Position numbers and translations under genes: made by a program
The notes under the pieces: generated by a model
What the model was told of the DNA's origin: nothing
Databases searched by the model: none
What the model saw: the letters and a program-made list of their open reading frames with translations, nothing else
Source of the DNA: Mycolicibacterium sp.
GTDB lineage: Bacteria > Actinomycetota > Actinomycetes > Mycobacteriales > Mycobacteriaceae
Assembly: GCA_020637165.1 (NCBI GenBank)
Contig: JACJWN010000003.1
Location: forward strand, 62,001-126,000
Length of the DNA: 64,000 nucleotides
Direction of reading: 5' to 3'
In this document: piece by piece, positions 1 through 8,786 of the stretch
Numbering within the stretch: the stretch's first letter is position 1
Layout: each line of letters starts with the position of its first letter

Positions 1-800
1 AGCAGGGTCCCGTAAACCAGTGCGGTCGCCCCGGCGGCGACCTCGACGATCAGGACGCGACGGCGTACCGCGGACTCGGGAGGAGCAGCGGCCCCCACGA
101 TCTTGATTCCGGCCCAGATCGCGATCGCCAGGGCGAAGACGATGACCGAACTCGTCGCGTAGTCGTGATCGGGTCCCTGGCCGGCATCTCCGGAGACCGG
201 AACCGCCACGATTCCCACGACGGCCGGAATCATCAGCGGGAGGTGCCATTCCCACCGCAGCACCAACCGCGAGGTGATCGCCAGAACGGCGGCGCAGACC
301 GTGACGACCACCCAGGCGCGTGCGCTTTCCGATGCGCCCAGCGCATCGGGGAGCCGCCCGCTGACCAACAACCGGGCCGCCGCGACACCGGAATCCACCG
401 CAGCCTGGACGACAACCATCGTCAGCGCCGCCACCAGCCAGAGCGGCGAGAGCCGTTCGATCACGAGGTGGGCGCGGAAGGCGGTGGGGTCGACGACCCC
501 GCGATCGTCGGGCTGCGCGGTGATGATCACCATCACCAGTGCGCCCAGACAGGCCGAGCCGGCCAGCGCGGCCGTGAAATAGCCGACCAACTGCGCGACG
601 ACCGTTGCCGTCGCGGGGGTCGGGACCGCGGGGGACAGGACAGTGAGCGCATAGACCGCGCCGATACCGACCGCGGCGGCGTAGCCGGCCAGCAGAAGCC
701 GGCCCGTCGCGCGGGGTCGGGCCTGCGCTGTCCCGGGCTGTTGTTTCGGGGCCTCCGCCGGTGGGGCGGGGTCAGGATGCGTCGACGTCATTGATTCCAT
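1..800 (-). CDS. CopD/CtaG-type copper membrane protein (C-terminus cut by window edge)
   Basis: The reading frame is open from the ATG at 800 to base 1, giving 266 residues; the rest lies outside the window. After a Pro-rich cytoplasmic head, several hydrophobic segments follow, the first being RLLLAGYAAAVGIGAVYALT. A segment reading GDAGQGPDHDYATSSV, followed by a hydrophobic stretch with a Trp, resembles the CopD half of the actinobacterial CopD-CtaG fusion proteins (Rv0102 type), which are linked to copper uptake and cytochrome oxidase assembly. A second ATG at 791 is possible. It diverges from the next gene, and the 142-bp gap contains a 16-bp palindrome. The family call rests on the pattern of segments and is fairly likely; the CtaG half is not visible. 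Confidence 0.7.
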   Translation of the reverse strand, partial: MESMTSTHPDPAPPAEAPKQQPGTAQARPRATGRLLLAGYAAAVGIGAVYALTVLSPAVPTPATATVVAQLVGYFTAALAGSACLGALVMVIITAQPDDRGVVDPTAFRAHLVIERLSPLWLVAALTMVVVQAAVDSGVAAARLLVSGRLPDALGASESARAWVVVTVCAAVLAITSRLVLRWEWHLPLMIPAVVGIVAVPVSGDAGQGPDHDYATSSVIVFALAIAIWAGIKIVGAAAPPESAVRRRVLIVEVAAGATALVYGTL

Positions 801-850
801 TCTGACTGCGTCATCGCCGAGTGTAGAACCGTCTACTGTGCCGTGCGGTA

Positions 851-866
851 CCGGGAACTTTCCCGG
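851..866. promoter_or_regulatory. Perfect 16-bp palindrome between divergent genes
   Basis: CCGGGAACTTTCCCGG has perfect 7-bp arms around CT. It lies between the divergent copper-type membrane genes, 51 bases from one start and 77 from the other, where an operator would be expected. Each arm also contains GGGAA, which resembles the -35 element of mycobacterial ECF sigma factor promoters. Its function is inferred. Confidence 0.4.
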
Positions 867-942
867 CCACGGCCGCGACCAATGCTGGTGACCAATGCCG
901 GTACCGACCTGTTCGCTCAGCTACCCGCCCAGGAGTGACGAG

Positions 943-1578
943 ATGATTCATGACCTAGCGCTGCGCTGGCTCGTCACCGCGCTGTTCGTTTTCAGCGCCG
1001 CGGTGTGTGTTCGGGCCATATTTGCCGGCCGACACTCGGCGACGAACCTGGTCAGCCACCTTCTGCACGCTCTGATGGCGATCGCGATGGCTGTGATGGC
1101 CTGGCCTCGGGGTGCCGACCTGCCGACCCGGGCGCCGATGGTCTTCTTCGCGCTGGCCGCGCTGTGGTTCGCGGTGATCACCTTCAAAACTAGCGGACAC
1201 CGGGTGGCCAACGGCTACCACACGATCATGATGCTGGCGATGGCGTGGATGTACGCGGCCATGGGCGGCCTGCCGCTTCCGAAGGCGGCTGACCATGACA
1301 TGCCCGCGATGCCGTCGATGGACGCGGCCCCGGCGCATTCCGGGCACGCGGGGCATACCGGGCACGGCTCGCATTCCACCGGCCACGCCACCGCCGACGC
1401 CGCAGTCTGGCCGGGGGTGCTGAACTGGGCGTTCACCATCGGCTTCGCGGTGGCCGCGGTGTTCTGGCTCTACCGCTTCTTCGCCGGGCGTCCCGGCTCC
1501 GAGAACCGCGGTCTGGGCGTGCTGTGCCAGTTCGCCATGGCGACCGGAATGGCCATCATGTTCGGCGTGATGCTCTAA
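943..1578 (+). CDS. DUF5134-like membrane protein with His/Met-rich loop
   Basis: A 211-residue membrane protein with about five hydrophobic segments, resembling the DUF5134 family of actinobacteria. I chose the ATG at 943 because AGGAG sits seven bases upstream; an in-frame ATG at 895 has no such site. Between the last two membrane segments (residues about 118-149) lies a loop packed with His and Met, including HDMPAMPSM and HSGHAGHTGHGSHSTGH. This is the kind of sequence that binds copper ions. It stands head to head with the CopD-like gene and next to an anti-sigma-like gene, so a role in copper handling is a reasonable inference, although the family has no proven function that I know of. 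Confidence 0.7.
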   Translation: MIHDLALRWLVTALFVFSAAVCVRAIFAGRHSATNLVSHLLHALMAIAMAVMAWPRGADLPTRAPMVFFALAALWFAVITFKTSGHRVANGYHTIMMLAMAWMYAAMGGLPLPKAADHDMPAMPSMDAAPAHSGHAGHTGHGSHSTGHATADAAVWPGVLNWAFTIGFAVAAVFWLYRFFAGRPGSENRGLGVLCQFAMATGMAIMFGVML

Positions 1579-1581
1579 GGC

Positions 1582-2286
1582 TCAGGCAGCCGAGCCGTCG
1601 CTGGGCCGCAGGTGTCCGCGCCGGCGCCCGCGGGTAGCGTTCTGCGGCAGCACGATCTCGCCGGGCTCGCCGAGGGCGCTCTGATCCGGATGGCTCCCCC
1701 CGGGGCGGTGCCACCGCCACACCAGCCATCCGAGTACCGCCGCGGCGACCACCGGCACATGGGTCAGGGCGCGGTCCACGGTGACCCGCCCGGCAACGGC
1801 GTCGCCGACCACATAGACCGACAGGACCGCGACGAAGGCGACGAGCACGGTCGTCAGCCCGGCTGCGAAAACGGGCCGAAGCGCCGCGGCAAGCATCGCT
1901 ACTCCCAAGGCCGCCGACCACGCGGTCGACTCGTTGAGGACATGACCGCCCATCGCCGCGTGCGGAACTCCCAGGTGTGCTCCCAGCCCCTGCGCCGTCG
2001 CCAGGATCAACTGCACCACGCCGATCCCGCCGAGCGCCCATCGCGGCCAGCGATCAGCGGATGATCCCTTCCGCGCTGCCGGGTCCGGCTCCAGCGGCCG
2101 CACCGCCGCGAGCTGCGACCGCCCAGCCAGCCGGCGCAACAACTGGGTCTGCTCAACGGCCTCGGCCTGCCACTGGCGGCACCCATCACAGTCGGCGAGG
2201 TGCTCATCGACCCGCGCGGCGGGGATGGGTTCACGCTCCCCGTCGATGCGGGCCGACAGCGCCTCCCGAGCTGTGTCGCAATCCAT
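1582..2286 (-). CDS. Zinc-finger anti-sigma-factor-like membrane protein
   Basis: The first 40 residues form a ZAS/zf-HC2 domain: Cys3, then His29-x3-Cys33-x2-Cys36 in VDEHLADCDGC, the zinc site that anti-sigma factors use to hold ECF sigma factors. About four membrane segments follow (residues about 70-200), ending in a short basic tail. The start chosen (MDCDTAREAL) matches how the Rv0093c-type proteins begin; a GTG at 2304 would add six residues. No sigma factor gene is adjacent, so its partner would be encoded elsewhere. As I recall, Rv0093c lies near Rv0102 in M. tuberculosis in a region tied to SigC and copper acquisition, and this window keeps both types of gene together. It ends three bases after the convergent DUF5134-like gene. 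Confidence 0.75.
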   Translation of the reverse strand: MDCDTAREALSARIDGEREPIPAARVDEHLADCDGCRQWQAEAVEQTQLLRRLAGRSQLAAVRPLEPDPAARKGSSADRWPRWALGGIGVVQLILATAQGLGAHLGVPHAAMGGHVLNESTAWSAALGVAMLAAALRPVFAAGLTTVLVAFVAVLSVYVVGDAVAGRVTVDRALTHVPVVAAAVLGWLVWRWHRPGGSHPDQSALGEPGEIVLPQNATRGRRRGHLRPSDGSAA

Positions 2287-2430
2287 ATGTCCATAGTCGC
2301 GCACGACGGCCGGTTGGTTCCCGTGATCGGACTATCGGCGCGCGGGAACCAGACGCCGCCGCGGGACGACCAATCCTCGTGCGGTTCGCCTCGGGTGAAT
2401 TGACCCGGACCGCGGAAGGAGAAAACACCG

Positions 2431-2916
2431 ATGACTACCAGCACCACGCCGGCAACCGCGCCCGCCGAAATCGACGCGCGGATCCCGCGTTTCACCGCGA
2501 CGATCAACGCGGCCGTGGTCGCCACCGCACTGGCGGTGTCGACCGTCAGCCCCGTCGCGGCGGCGCTGATTCTGGCCGCGCAGGCGGTTGTCTTCGCCGT
2601 CGGAGCTGTGTGGGGACCTCAGCGCCATCCCTACGGCGCGTTCTTCAGCGCCGTGATCGCCCCGCGCCTCGGTCCGGTCACGAAACGGGACTACGTCGCC
2701 CAGTTGCGGTTCTCCATGCTGCTCGGCGTCTGCTTCTGTGTCATCGGCGCGATCGGTTTCGCGCTGGGCGCACCACTGGTGGGCCTCATTGCGGCCGGAT
2801 TTGCCCTGTTTGCCGCTCTCATGCGGGCCGCATTCGGCATCTGTCTCGGCCGTGGGCCCTACATGGTGGTTTCCCGGCTCCGAGGCGAGGTCCCGGTCTG
2901 CTGCCAGAACAAGTGA
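2431..2916 (+). CDS. DUF4395 membrane protein
   Basis: A 161-residue protein with four hydrophobic segments, matching the DUF4395 pattern: an N-terminal ARIPRFTATINA, a short loop GPQRHPYGAFFSAVIAPRLG, and a C-terminal half ending in a Cys pair (VCCQNK). AAGGAG lies ten bases before the ATG. DUF4395 genes often sit beside thioredoxin-like or rhodanese genes, but here the neighbours are the anti-sigma-like gene (divergent) and the PGRS-like gene. The function is unknown. The Cys pair at the C-terminus could take part in metal or thiol chemistry, but that is only a suggestion. Confidence 0.7.
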   Translation: MTTSTTPATAPAEIDARIPRFTATINAAVVATALAVSTVSPVAAALILAAQAVVFAVGAVWGPQRHPYGAFFSAVIAPRLGPVTKRDYVAQLRFSMLLGVCFCVIGAIGFALGAPLVGLIAAGFALFAALMRAAFGICLGRGPYMVVSRLRGEVPVCCQNK

Positions 2917-3035
2917 TTGAACTTCGGCGTCAGTATTTCGTGGTGAGCGGAACTTTTTCCGCCGGGCCGCGACTAACACCCTGACGAACCGTGTGCATGA
3001 GAAGCACGTAACGGGCCAAGGATGGGAGACACGTT

Positions 3036-4880
3036 GTGACCGCTGGAGTTCTGATTGGCAGGGTCGGCGCCTTGGCCGTCGCGCTGGGCGTCGGACTGGG
3101 GTACGCCGCTCCGATTGCCCTGGCCGATGCCGACGACTCCACGTCCTCTTCGCCACGGCAGTCCTCGGCGGGATCACGCGACGCCCGTACCGGGGCTTCC
3201 GGGAGCGCGAACCGGTCACAGCGGGGCAGCAAGTCGCGGGCGGCAGCCGAGGCCGCCTCGCCACAGGCCCGAGGTTCCGCCCCGGCCGCGGCCGCGGCCC
3301 CCGATCGTGACGAGACGATCCCTGTCCCTGTCACTGCCCCGGTCGAGGCGGCCGCCGGCGTTCACTCCTCCGGCCCGTCCCGGGTGCCGGCCGCGATCGC
3401 GGGACCCTCAAGCGACACGGTGTCCGCAGCCGCGTCTATGCCGGTCGGCACCGGCACCGGCATAGCGGCCGTTGCCGCCCCGATCGTGAACACTACGAGC
3501 CCGGCGGCGATCGTCAGCAGTCCCAGCGCCGCGGCCGTTGGTGCCAACCCGATCGCGGACCTGATCCGGACGTTCATCGGTGACGGCACCGCCGACAACC
3601 CGAACGGCGGGATCCTGTTCGGCAACGGCTACAGCTACACGGCTTTCGACGACACCTACTGCACCGCCGCGGCGGCCTGCAACGGCGGCAATGGCGGCCT
3701 GATCGGCAACGGCGGCAACGGCTATAACGGCGGCGCCGGGGGTGCGGCCGGCTGGTTCGGCAACGGCGGTGCCGGCGGCAACGCAATCACTGCCGGCGGT
3801 GCCGGCGGCAACGGCGGGCGCGGCGGCATCTTGTTCGGTAACGGTGGCGACGGTGGCGACGGCGCGGCGGCCCTGGGGATGGCAAGCGGGGGAGCCGGCG
3901 GCCGCGGCGGCATGGCGGGAATGTTGACGACCCTGGGCAGTATGCGGCTTCCCACCAGTCTCTACGGCAACGGTGGGAACGGGGGTGCAGGTGGCAACTC
4001 CGTCATGGGCACCGCGGGTGCCGGCGGCAGCGGTGGAATGGCCGCGATCATCGGCGCCGGGGGCACCGGTGGGAACGGCGGCGACATCACCGGAATGGGT
4101 GGCGGCACCGCCGGCAACGGCGGACGTGGCGGCATGGCCGGCTGGCTGACCGGCGACGGCGGTGACGGCGGCGACGGCGGAAATGTCAACGGGGTCAACG
4201 GTGGTACGGCCGGCAACGGCGGCAACGGCGCCATGGGGATGCTGCTGTTCAGCCCCGGCGGCAACGGCGGCGACGGCGGCAGCTTCGGCGAGGGCGTCAC
4301 GGTCGGCTCGGTCACCGGCGGAACCGGCGGTAACGGGGGCACCGGAGCATGGCTGTTCGGCGGCTCGGGCGGCGCCGGGGGGAACGGCGGTGCCGGCCTG
4401 AGGATGGGCAACGGTGGTGACGGCGGCCGCGGCGGCAACGGCGTCGGCATGACCAACGGCGGTACGGGCGGCAACGGTGGTGAGGCCGGCAGCATGAACG
4501 CCATCGGCGGTGCCGGTGGGCGCGGCGGTATCGGCGGCGTGATGGGCAACGGCGGGGATGGGGGTGTCGGCGGAGCCTCCGAATCCGGTTCCGGTGGCAA
4601 CGGCGGGGACGGCGGGGATTCGATCTTCATCGGCAACGCCGGGAACGGCGGCAACGCCGGCGAAGGAGTTGGGCCCGCCGACGGCGGGAACGGAGGCAAC
4701 GCCACCCCGATCGTGGGCAACGGCGGTAACGGCGGCAACGGAGCCGGTGTCGGTGGTTGCGGCGGCACCGGCGGAATGGGCGGGATGTTGTTCAGCGAGA
4801 TGGGCACCAGCGGATCCCCGAGTTGCGGCGGCGGCATGATGGGCGGAGGAATGCACGGTATGGCGGCATCTCAGCCATGA
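3036..4880 (+). CDS. Secreted PGRS-like (GGNGG-repeat) protein without a PE domain
   Basis: A 614-residue protein. A signal peptide ([14 protein letters not shown] core, probable cut after ALADA near residue 32) is followed by about 100 residues of Ser/Arg/Pro/Ala linker. A short non-repetitive part contains [19 protein letters not shown]. From about residue 215 onward the protein is made of Gly-Gly-Asn-Gly-Gly units (GNGGNGG, GGAGGNGG), like the PGRS part of PE_PGRS proteins. It lacks the N-terminal PE domain that carries those proteins through type VII secretion and has an ordinary signal peptide instead. The extreme C-terminus is Met/His-rich ([17 protein letters not shown]). The start is GTG with GGGAG upstream. 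Likely cell-envelope or secreted; function unknown. Confidence 0.85.
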   Translation: MTAGVLIGRVGALAVALGVGLGYAAPIALADADDSTSSSPRQSSAGSRDARTGASGSANRSQRGSKSRAAAEAASPQARGSAPAAAAAPDRDETIPVPVTAPVEAAAGVHSSGPSRVPAAIAGPSSDTVSAAASMPVGTGTGIAAVAAPIVNTTSPAAIVSSPSAAAVGANPIADLIRTFIGDGTADNPNGGILFGNGYSYTAFDDTYCTAAAACNGGNGGLIGNGGNGYNGGAGGAAGWFGNGGAGGNAITAGGAGGNGGRGGILFGNGGDGGDGAAALGMASGGAGGRGGMAGMLTTLGSMRLPTSLYGNGGNGGAGGNSVMGTAGAGGSGGMAAIIGAGGTGGNGGDITGMGGGTAGNGGRGGMAGWLTGDGGDGGDGGNVNGVNGGTAGNGGNGAMGMLLFSPGGNGGDGGSFGEGVTVGSVTGGTGGNGGTGAWLFGGSGGAGGNGGAGLRMGNGGDGGRGGNGVGMTNGGTGGNGGEAGSMNAIGGAGGRGGIGGVMGNGGDGGVGGASESGSGGNGGDGGDSIFIGNAGNGGNAGEGVGPADGGNGGNATPIVGNGGNGGNGAGVGGCGGTGGMGGMLFSEMGTSGSPSCGGGMMGGGMHGMAASQP

Positions 4881-4968
4881 ACCGGCGCAGGGCGACCCCG
4901 CGAACGCACGACATCACGGTGCCGTTCGCGGGTTCGGCATGTCAGCAGTGCAGGGACGGGAGTTGGTT

Positions 4969-6108
4969 ATGAATATCGCGGCGATGGTAGGTATGCCCGG
5001 CGAGGCGCTGCGCGTACCACGGTCACAGTGGCGCCAGTCGTTGATCGGTGCGGTGGGCGAGGCGTTTCGTCACCACTATGACAACAATGACTTCTACCGG
5101 GCGCAGTGTGAGGGGGTGTCACCGGCCGACATCACCGGTTACGAAGACCTGCACAAGATCCCGTTGCTGCCGGTCGGGATGTTCAAACAGGCCGGCGCGC
5201 ATGTGCTGTTGACCGCCGGCCTGGCGGAGATCGAGACCGAGATCCGCTCGACCGGTACCGGTGGAGTGCCGTCGGTGGCCCGACGCGACCCGCTGACTAC
5301 AACGCGGGCTTCTGTCGGCATCCTGGGTGGCTACCGGGACTTCTTCGGGATCTCTAAAGGCGCCGGAATGTTCCTGTGCCCGTCGACGGCCGAGGTTCCC
5401 GAGATGGGCATGGTCAAGGTGTTCAATCTGATGACCGCGATGCTCGACGACCACCGATATCTGGTGCGCGGCTACTCCTTTGACGCCCAGGAAGCGTTGG
5501 ATTACCTGCGCGGCTGGGAGGGTCGGATGACCCGGCACATCATCGGGCCGCCGTTCATCGTGGCCCGGTTCATGCGGTTCCTCGAACTGGAGTCGATTCC
5601 GCTGACCCTCGACCCGGAGTCGATGATCATCATGCTGGGTGGCTGGAAGCAGTACACCGGGCGTTCGATCAGCCGTGACGAGTTCAACGCCAAGGCGCAG
5701 CGGCTCCTCGGTGTGGACCCTTCGAGAATCCGGGACATGTACGGGATGATCGAGTCCAACATGCTCGCGATCGAATGCGAGCACCACCGCAAGCATGTGC
5801 CGCCGTGGTGCTACGTATCGATCCGCGATATCACCGACCCGGCGGTGGAACTCGCTCCGGGCAAGACCGGCGGTATCGCGATCCTGGACGCCCTGAACAC
5901 CGCCTATCCCGGTTTCCTGCTCTCCGATGACGTCGGGGAGGTTGACGAGAGTGACTGCCCGTGTGGCCGTACCGGTCAGACCGTGCGGTTCCGGCGGCGC
6001 CGGCAGGGTGCCGAATTAGGTTGTTGTGCAGTCAGTATCGAGAAATACCTGGATGAGAATCAGCTCGTGGCCGAGTGCGAGCTCGTCGACGCGGCCGGAA
6101 GGCCATGA
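4969..6108 (+). CDS. LuxE-like acyl-protein synthetase
   Basis: A 379-residue member of the LuxE/acyl-protein synthetase group within the adenylate-forming ligases. LuxE itself uses ATP to activate a fatty acid, holds it on a Cys near its C-terminus and passes it to a partner. Seen here: a phosphate-binding loop STGTGG (residues 94-99), a Cys motif (CPCGRTGQ) and a Cys pair in GAELGCCAVS (residues 352-353) close to the C-terminus, where LuxE carries its acyl-Cys. I chose the ATG at 4969 because GGGAG precedes it by six bases; the ATG at 4939 would add ten residues. The stop overlaps the next start (ATGA), so it heads a translationally coupled run. There is no luciferase or LuxC nearby, so a bioluminescence role is excluded. 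Confidence 0.8.
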   Translation: MNIAAMVGMPGEALRVPRSQWRQSLIGAVGEAFRHHYDNNDFYRAQCEGVSPADITGYEDLHKIPLLPVGMFKQAGAHVLLTAGLAEIETEIRSTGTGGVPSVARRDPLTTTRASVGILGGYRDFFGISKGAGMFLCPSTAEVPEMGMVKVFNLMTAMLDDHRYLVRGYSFDAQEALDYLRGWEGRMTRHIIGPPFIVARFMRFLELESIPLTLDPESMIIMLGGWKQYTGRSISRDEFNAKAQRLLGVDPSRIRDMYGMIESNMLAIECEHHRKHVPPWCYVSIRDITDPAVELAPGKTGGIAILDALNTAYPGFLLSDDVGEVDESDCPCGRTGQTVRFRRRRQGAELGCCAVSIEKYLDENQLVAECELVDAAGRP

Positions 6109-6509
6109 CGATGCCGCGGTTCAGCGCAGAGGTGATCGACCACTTCACCAACCCGCGAAGCTGCGGTCGGCTCGATGCCCCCGATGTCGCGGCTTTCGTC
6201 GGAAATCCGGTGTGCGGCGACCAGATTCTGCTCACCGCCCGGGTCTGTGACGGCGCCGTCGCCGAGGTCGCCTTCGAGGCGTTCGGCTGTTCGGCATCGC
6301 TGGCGGTCGCCTCGATACTGACCGAGCGGTTGTCGGGCATGTCCTTGGCCGGCCTGGCCGCTCTGGACGAGGACCGTATCGTCGACTGGTCCGGTGGACT
6401 GGCTCCCGACCAGCGCCACGTTGCCACCCTGGGGGCCGATGTCGCCCATCGGCTCGCGCGGAACTACCGCGACGGCGTCATCGACGATTCCCCGGTGAGC
6501 GCCGGCTGA
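6105..6509 (+). CDS. NifU/IscU-like scaffold protein with one ligand missing
   Basis: A 134-residue protein related to the NifU N-terminal/IscU/SufU scaffold on which Fe-S clusters are built from sulfur supplied by a cysteine desulfurase. Conserved parts: FTNPRSCG, NPVCGDQ (Cys37, Asp39) and FGCSAS (Cys62). The third Cys of the family, normally right after a His, is replaced: the sequence reads QRHVATLG, so His105 is kept but position 106 is Val. The ATG overlaps the LuxE-like stop codon. One base separates its stop from the cysteine desulfurase gene. Because a cluster ligand is lost, it may work as a sulfur carrier or with a different ligand set; this is inference. Confidence 0.85.
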   Translation: MTMPRFSAEVIDHFTNPRSCGRLDAPDVAAFVGNPVCGDQILLTARVCDGAVAEVAFEAFGCSASLAVASILTERLSGMSLAGLAALDEDRIVDWSGGLAPDQRHVATLGADVAHRLARNYRDGVIDDSPVSAG

Positions 6510-6510
6510 G

Positions 6511-7668
6511 ATGTATCCGCAACCGGTGTATCTGGATTATGCGGCGACCGCCCCGCTGCTCCCTGCCGCCGCAGCGGCGATGGCGGTCGGTCAGGGTCTG
6601 GTCGGCAACCCCTCCAGCGATCACGAGGCGGGGCGGGTGGCCGCTGACGCTCTCGGGGCCGCCCGCGGATCCATCGCGCGTCTGCTCGGCGTGGCCCCGG
6701 ATGAAGTCGTATTGACCTCGGGTGGCAGCGAATCCGACACCGCGGCGCTATGGGGAACGTTCGCCGCCCGCGGGTTCTCCGGGCATCTGGTCACCACCGC
6801 CATCGAGCATTCCGCGGTTCTGGAGAACGCGCGTGCGCTTGCCGAACTCGGCGTCGAGCTGACCGTCGTCGATCCGGGACCCTCCGGCCACATCGACGCA
6901 TCCGATATCGCCGCGGCGATGCGTCCACAGACCGTGCTGGTCTCGGTCATGCACGCCAACAACGAGACCGGCGCGATCCAGCCCGTCGGCGAGATCGCCG
7001 AGATCGCCGATCGTGCCGGGGTGGCATTCCACACCGACGCGGTGCACACGGCGGGGAAACTCGATCTCGCCGCGGTGGGGGCGACGATGATCTCGGTGTC
7101 GGCGCACAAGTTCGGCGGCCCGCGGGGGATCGGGGCGCTCGCGGTGCGTGCCGGGCACCGGATCGTGCCGCTCATCCGCGGCGGCTCGCAGGAAAGGGGA
7201 TTGCGGGCCGGAACCGAGAACCTGCCCGCGGCGATGGGGATGGCCACCGCCGCCGAAACCTGCCTGGAGCGGATCAGCCCCGACTACCGGCGGGGGATAC
7301 GCACACTGCGCGAGAGGCTGGTCTCCGGCCTGCTCGAGGTGGGCGGAGTTGAGGCGAATGTCTCCGGGCCGGTCGTGGACGAGACGGTCAGCCTCCGGTT
7401 TCGGGGGATCCGCGGCGACACGCTCGCCGACACTCTCGATCTGCACGGCATCTACGTCTCCACCGGTTCGGCCTGCCATGCCGGAGACGAGACCGTTTCT
7501 CATGTCCTGACCGCCCAAGGCCTGAGCGAGAAGGACGCCCGGTCCGCGGTGCGCTTCTCACTTGGTCCCGGGGTCAGCTCCGCGGACGTCGATCGGGTGG
7601 TCGCGGTGACCGCCTCGGCCGTCGGCAGGCTGCGCCGCATGGCCGGTGCCGTGGGGGCGGATCGTTGA
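6511..7668 (+). CDS. Cysteine desulfurase (NifS/IscS-like)
   Basis: A 385-residue PLP enzyme of class V aminotransferase fold that takes sulfur from L-cysteine as an enzyme persulfide. Visible landmarks: YLDYAATAP at the N-terminus, IEHSAVLE (His100), MHANNETGAIQP, the PLP lysine Lys200 in SAHKFGGPRG, and the catalytic Cys322 in STGSACHAG. All residues needed for activity are present. It directly follows the NifU-like gene and is followed, with overlap, by the permease gene, so its sulfur is probably meant for a product of this cluster rather than for general Fe-S assembly, which mycobacteria normally serve with other genes. That dedicated role is inferred from position only. Confidence 0.92.
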   Translation: MYPQPVYLDYAATAPLLPAAAAAMAVGQGLVGNPSSDHEAGRVAADALGAARGSIARLLGVAPDEVVLTSGGSESDTAALWGTFAARGFSGHLVTTAIEHSAVLENARALAELGVELTVVDPGPSGHIDASDIAAAMRPQTVLVSVMHANNETGAIQPVGEIAEIADRAGVAFHTDAVHTAGKLDLAAVGATMISVSAHKFGGPRGIGALAVRAGHRIVPLIRGGSQERGLRAGTENLPAAMGMATAAETCLERISPDYRRGIRTLRERLVSGLLEVGGVEANVSGPVVDETVSLRFRGIRGDTLADTLDLHGIYVSTGSACHAGDETVSHVLTAQGLSEKDARSAVRFSLGPGVSSADVDRVVAVTASAVGRLRRMAGAVGADR

Positions 7669-8768
7669 TCGCGGTCAAGAATCTGCTGGCCGAGAAGACG
7701 CGCCTGGTGCTCTCGGTGCTCGGGGTTGCTCTCGCCGTGCTGCTGATGCTGGTGATGGCAGGACTGTTCGTGGGGACGACACGCCAGGTCACCACCTACA
7801 TCGACCATTCCCGCAACGCCGTTTGGGTGATGCAGCCCGGGGTCTCTCAGATGTTCAAGGCGGTGTCGTGGCTGCCTGCGGACGGCCGCGAGCGATTGTT
7901 GGGGCTTCCCGAGGTGGCCACCGCTGAGCCGATTCTCGGACTGCCGTCGGATTTCGTCCATAACGGCTCGCACACCGCTTACTTCGTCGTCGGCTACGAC
8001 CTGGCGAGCGGGGTCGGGGGACCGTGGTCGCTATCCGAGGGGCGCAACGTCGGCCAAAGCGGGGAAGTGGTGCTCGACCGCATCCTGGCCAAGAAGAACG
8101 GGATTCGCCTCGGGGACACCGTCGAGATCGTGGATGAGGATTTCACCGTCGTCGGCCTGTCCGACCAGACCGCCGCCGCGACGAACTACTACACATTCAT
8201 CTCGCTGCCGGATGCGGCCCGCCTGCTGCGGGCGGACAATCGCGTGTCCTACTTCCTGGTTCAGCCCAATCCGGGCTACAGCGAGGAGCAACTGGCCGCG
8301 GCGATCCAGGCCGGCGTTCCCGGCATGGATGCGCTCACCTCGCCGAGGTTCGCCGAGAACAGCCGCGACATCATCGTGAAGATGATCGGGCGGCCGCTCA
8401 AGACGATGATCGCCATCGCCGCCCTGGTGGGAGTCGTCCTGGTGGGTCTGACGGTCTGGGCTTTGACCTCCGAGCAGATGGCCGATTTCGGGGTGTTGCG
8501 AGCGCTGGGGGTGCGCCCGAATCAGTTGTGGCGCGCTGTGCTCGGCCAGGCCGGGGTCATCGCGGCGGTGGGGTATCTGATCGGGGCGGCCATCGCTTAC
8601 TCCGCCCAACTTCTACTCGGCGACCGGATGGGTGATGTCACCATCGCGATCACGCCTACCATGCTGGCCGTCGTTGCCATGGGCACCGCGCTCATGGCCG
8701 GCCTCGGATCCATTCTGCCCGCACGACGCGTGTCGAAGATCGACCCTGCGATCGCGTTCCGGCGCTGA
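7665..8768 (+). CDS. ABC transporter permease, MacB/FtsX type (copy 1)
   Basis: A 367-residue permease with one N-terminal membrane helix (RLVLSVLGVALAVLLMLVMA), a large extracytoplasmic domain of about 230 residues and three C-terminal helices, the layout of MacB/FtsX/DevC permeases. The start is TTG, overlapping the desulfurase stop (TTGA). This choice is supported by copy 2 at 10403, which also begins with TTG and the same Leu-Ile-x-Ala-Val-Lys-Asn-Leu reading. Such permeases usually move lipids, peptides or lipoproteins out of the membrane using an ATPase as a mechanical lever. The loop between helices carries GDTVEIVDEDFTVVGL, typical of the family. The ATPase gene follows 18 bases later. 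Confidence 0.9.
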   Translation: MIAVKNLLAEKTRLVLSVLGVALAVLLMLVMAGLFVGTTRQVTTYIDHSRNAVWVMQPGVSQMFKAVSWLPADGRERLLGLPEVATAEPILGLPSDFVHNGSHTAYFVVGYDLASGVGGPWSLSEGRNVGQSGEVVLDRILAKKNGIRLGDTVEIVDEDFTVVGLSDQTAAATNYYTFISLPDAARLLRADNRVSYFLVQPNPGYSEEQLAAAIQAGVPGMDALTSPRFAENSRDIIVKMIGRPLKTMIAIAALVGVVLVGLTVWALTSEQMADFGVLRALGVRPNQLWRAVLGQAGVIAAVGYLIGAAIAYSAQLLLGDRMGDVTIAITPTMLAVVAMGTALMAGLGSILPARRVSKIDPAIAFRR

Positions 8769-8786
8769 AACTCGGAGAGGAATGCC

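Noticed and set aside
2332-3264. 310-codon minus-strand frame across the DUF4395 and PGRS-like genes
   Set aside because: Composition is Arg-rich with no domain, and it overlaps better-supported genes on the other strand.
3408-4856. Long reading frames (482 and 291 codons) antisense to the PGRS-like gene
   Set aside because: They are Pro/Ala-rich mirror images of the GGNGG repeats; high G+C and repeats keep all frames open.
3680-4860. Repeat array that could be mistaken for a CRISPR
   Set aside because: The repeats are in-frame GGNGG codons without regular spacers.
4969-6108. Bioluminescence gene (luxE)
   Set aside because: No luxA, luxB, luxC or luxD nearby; only the acyl-protein synthetase family is shared.
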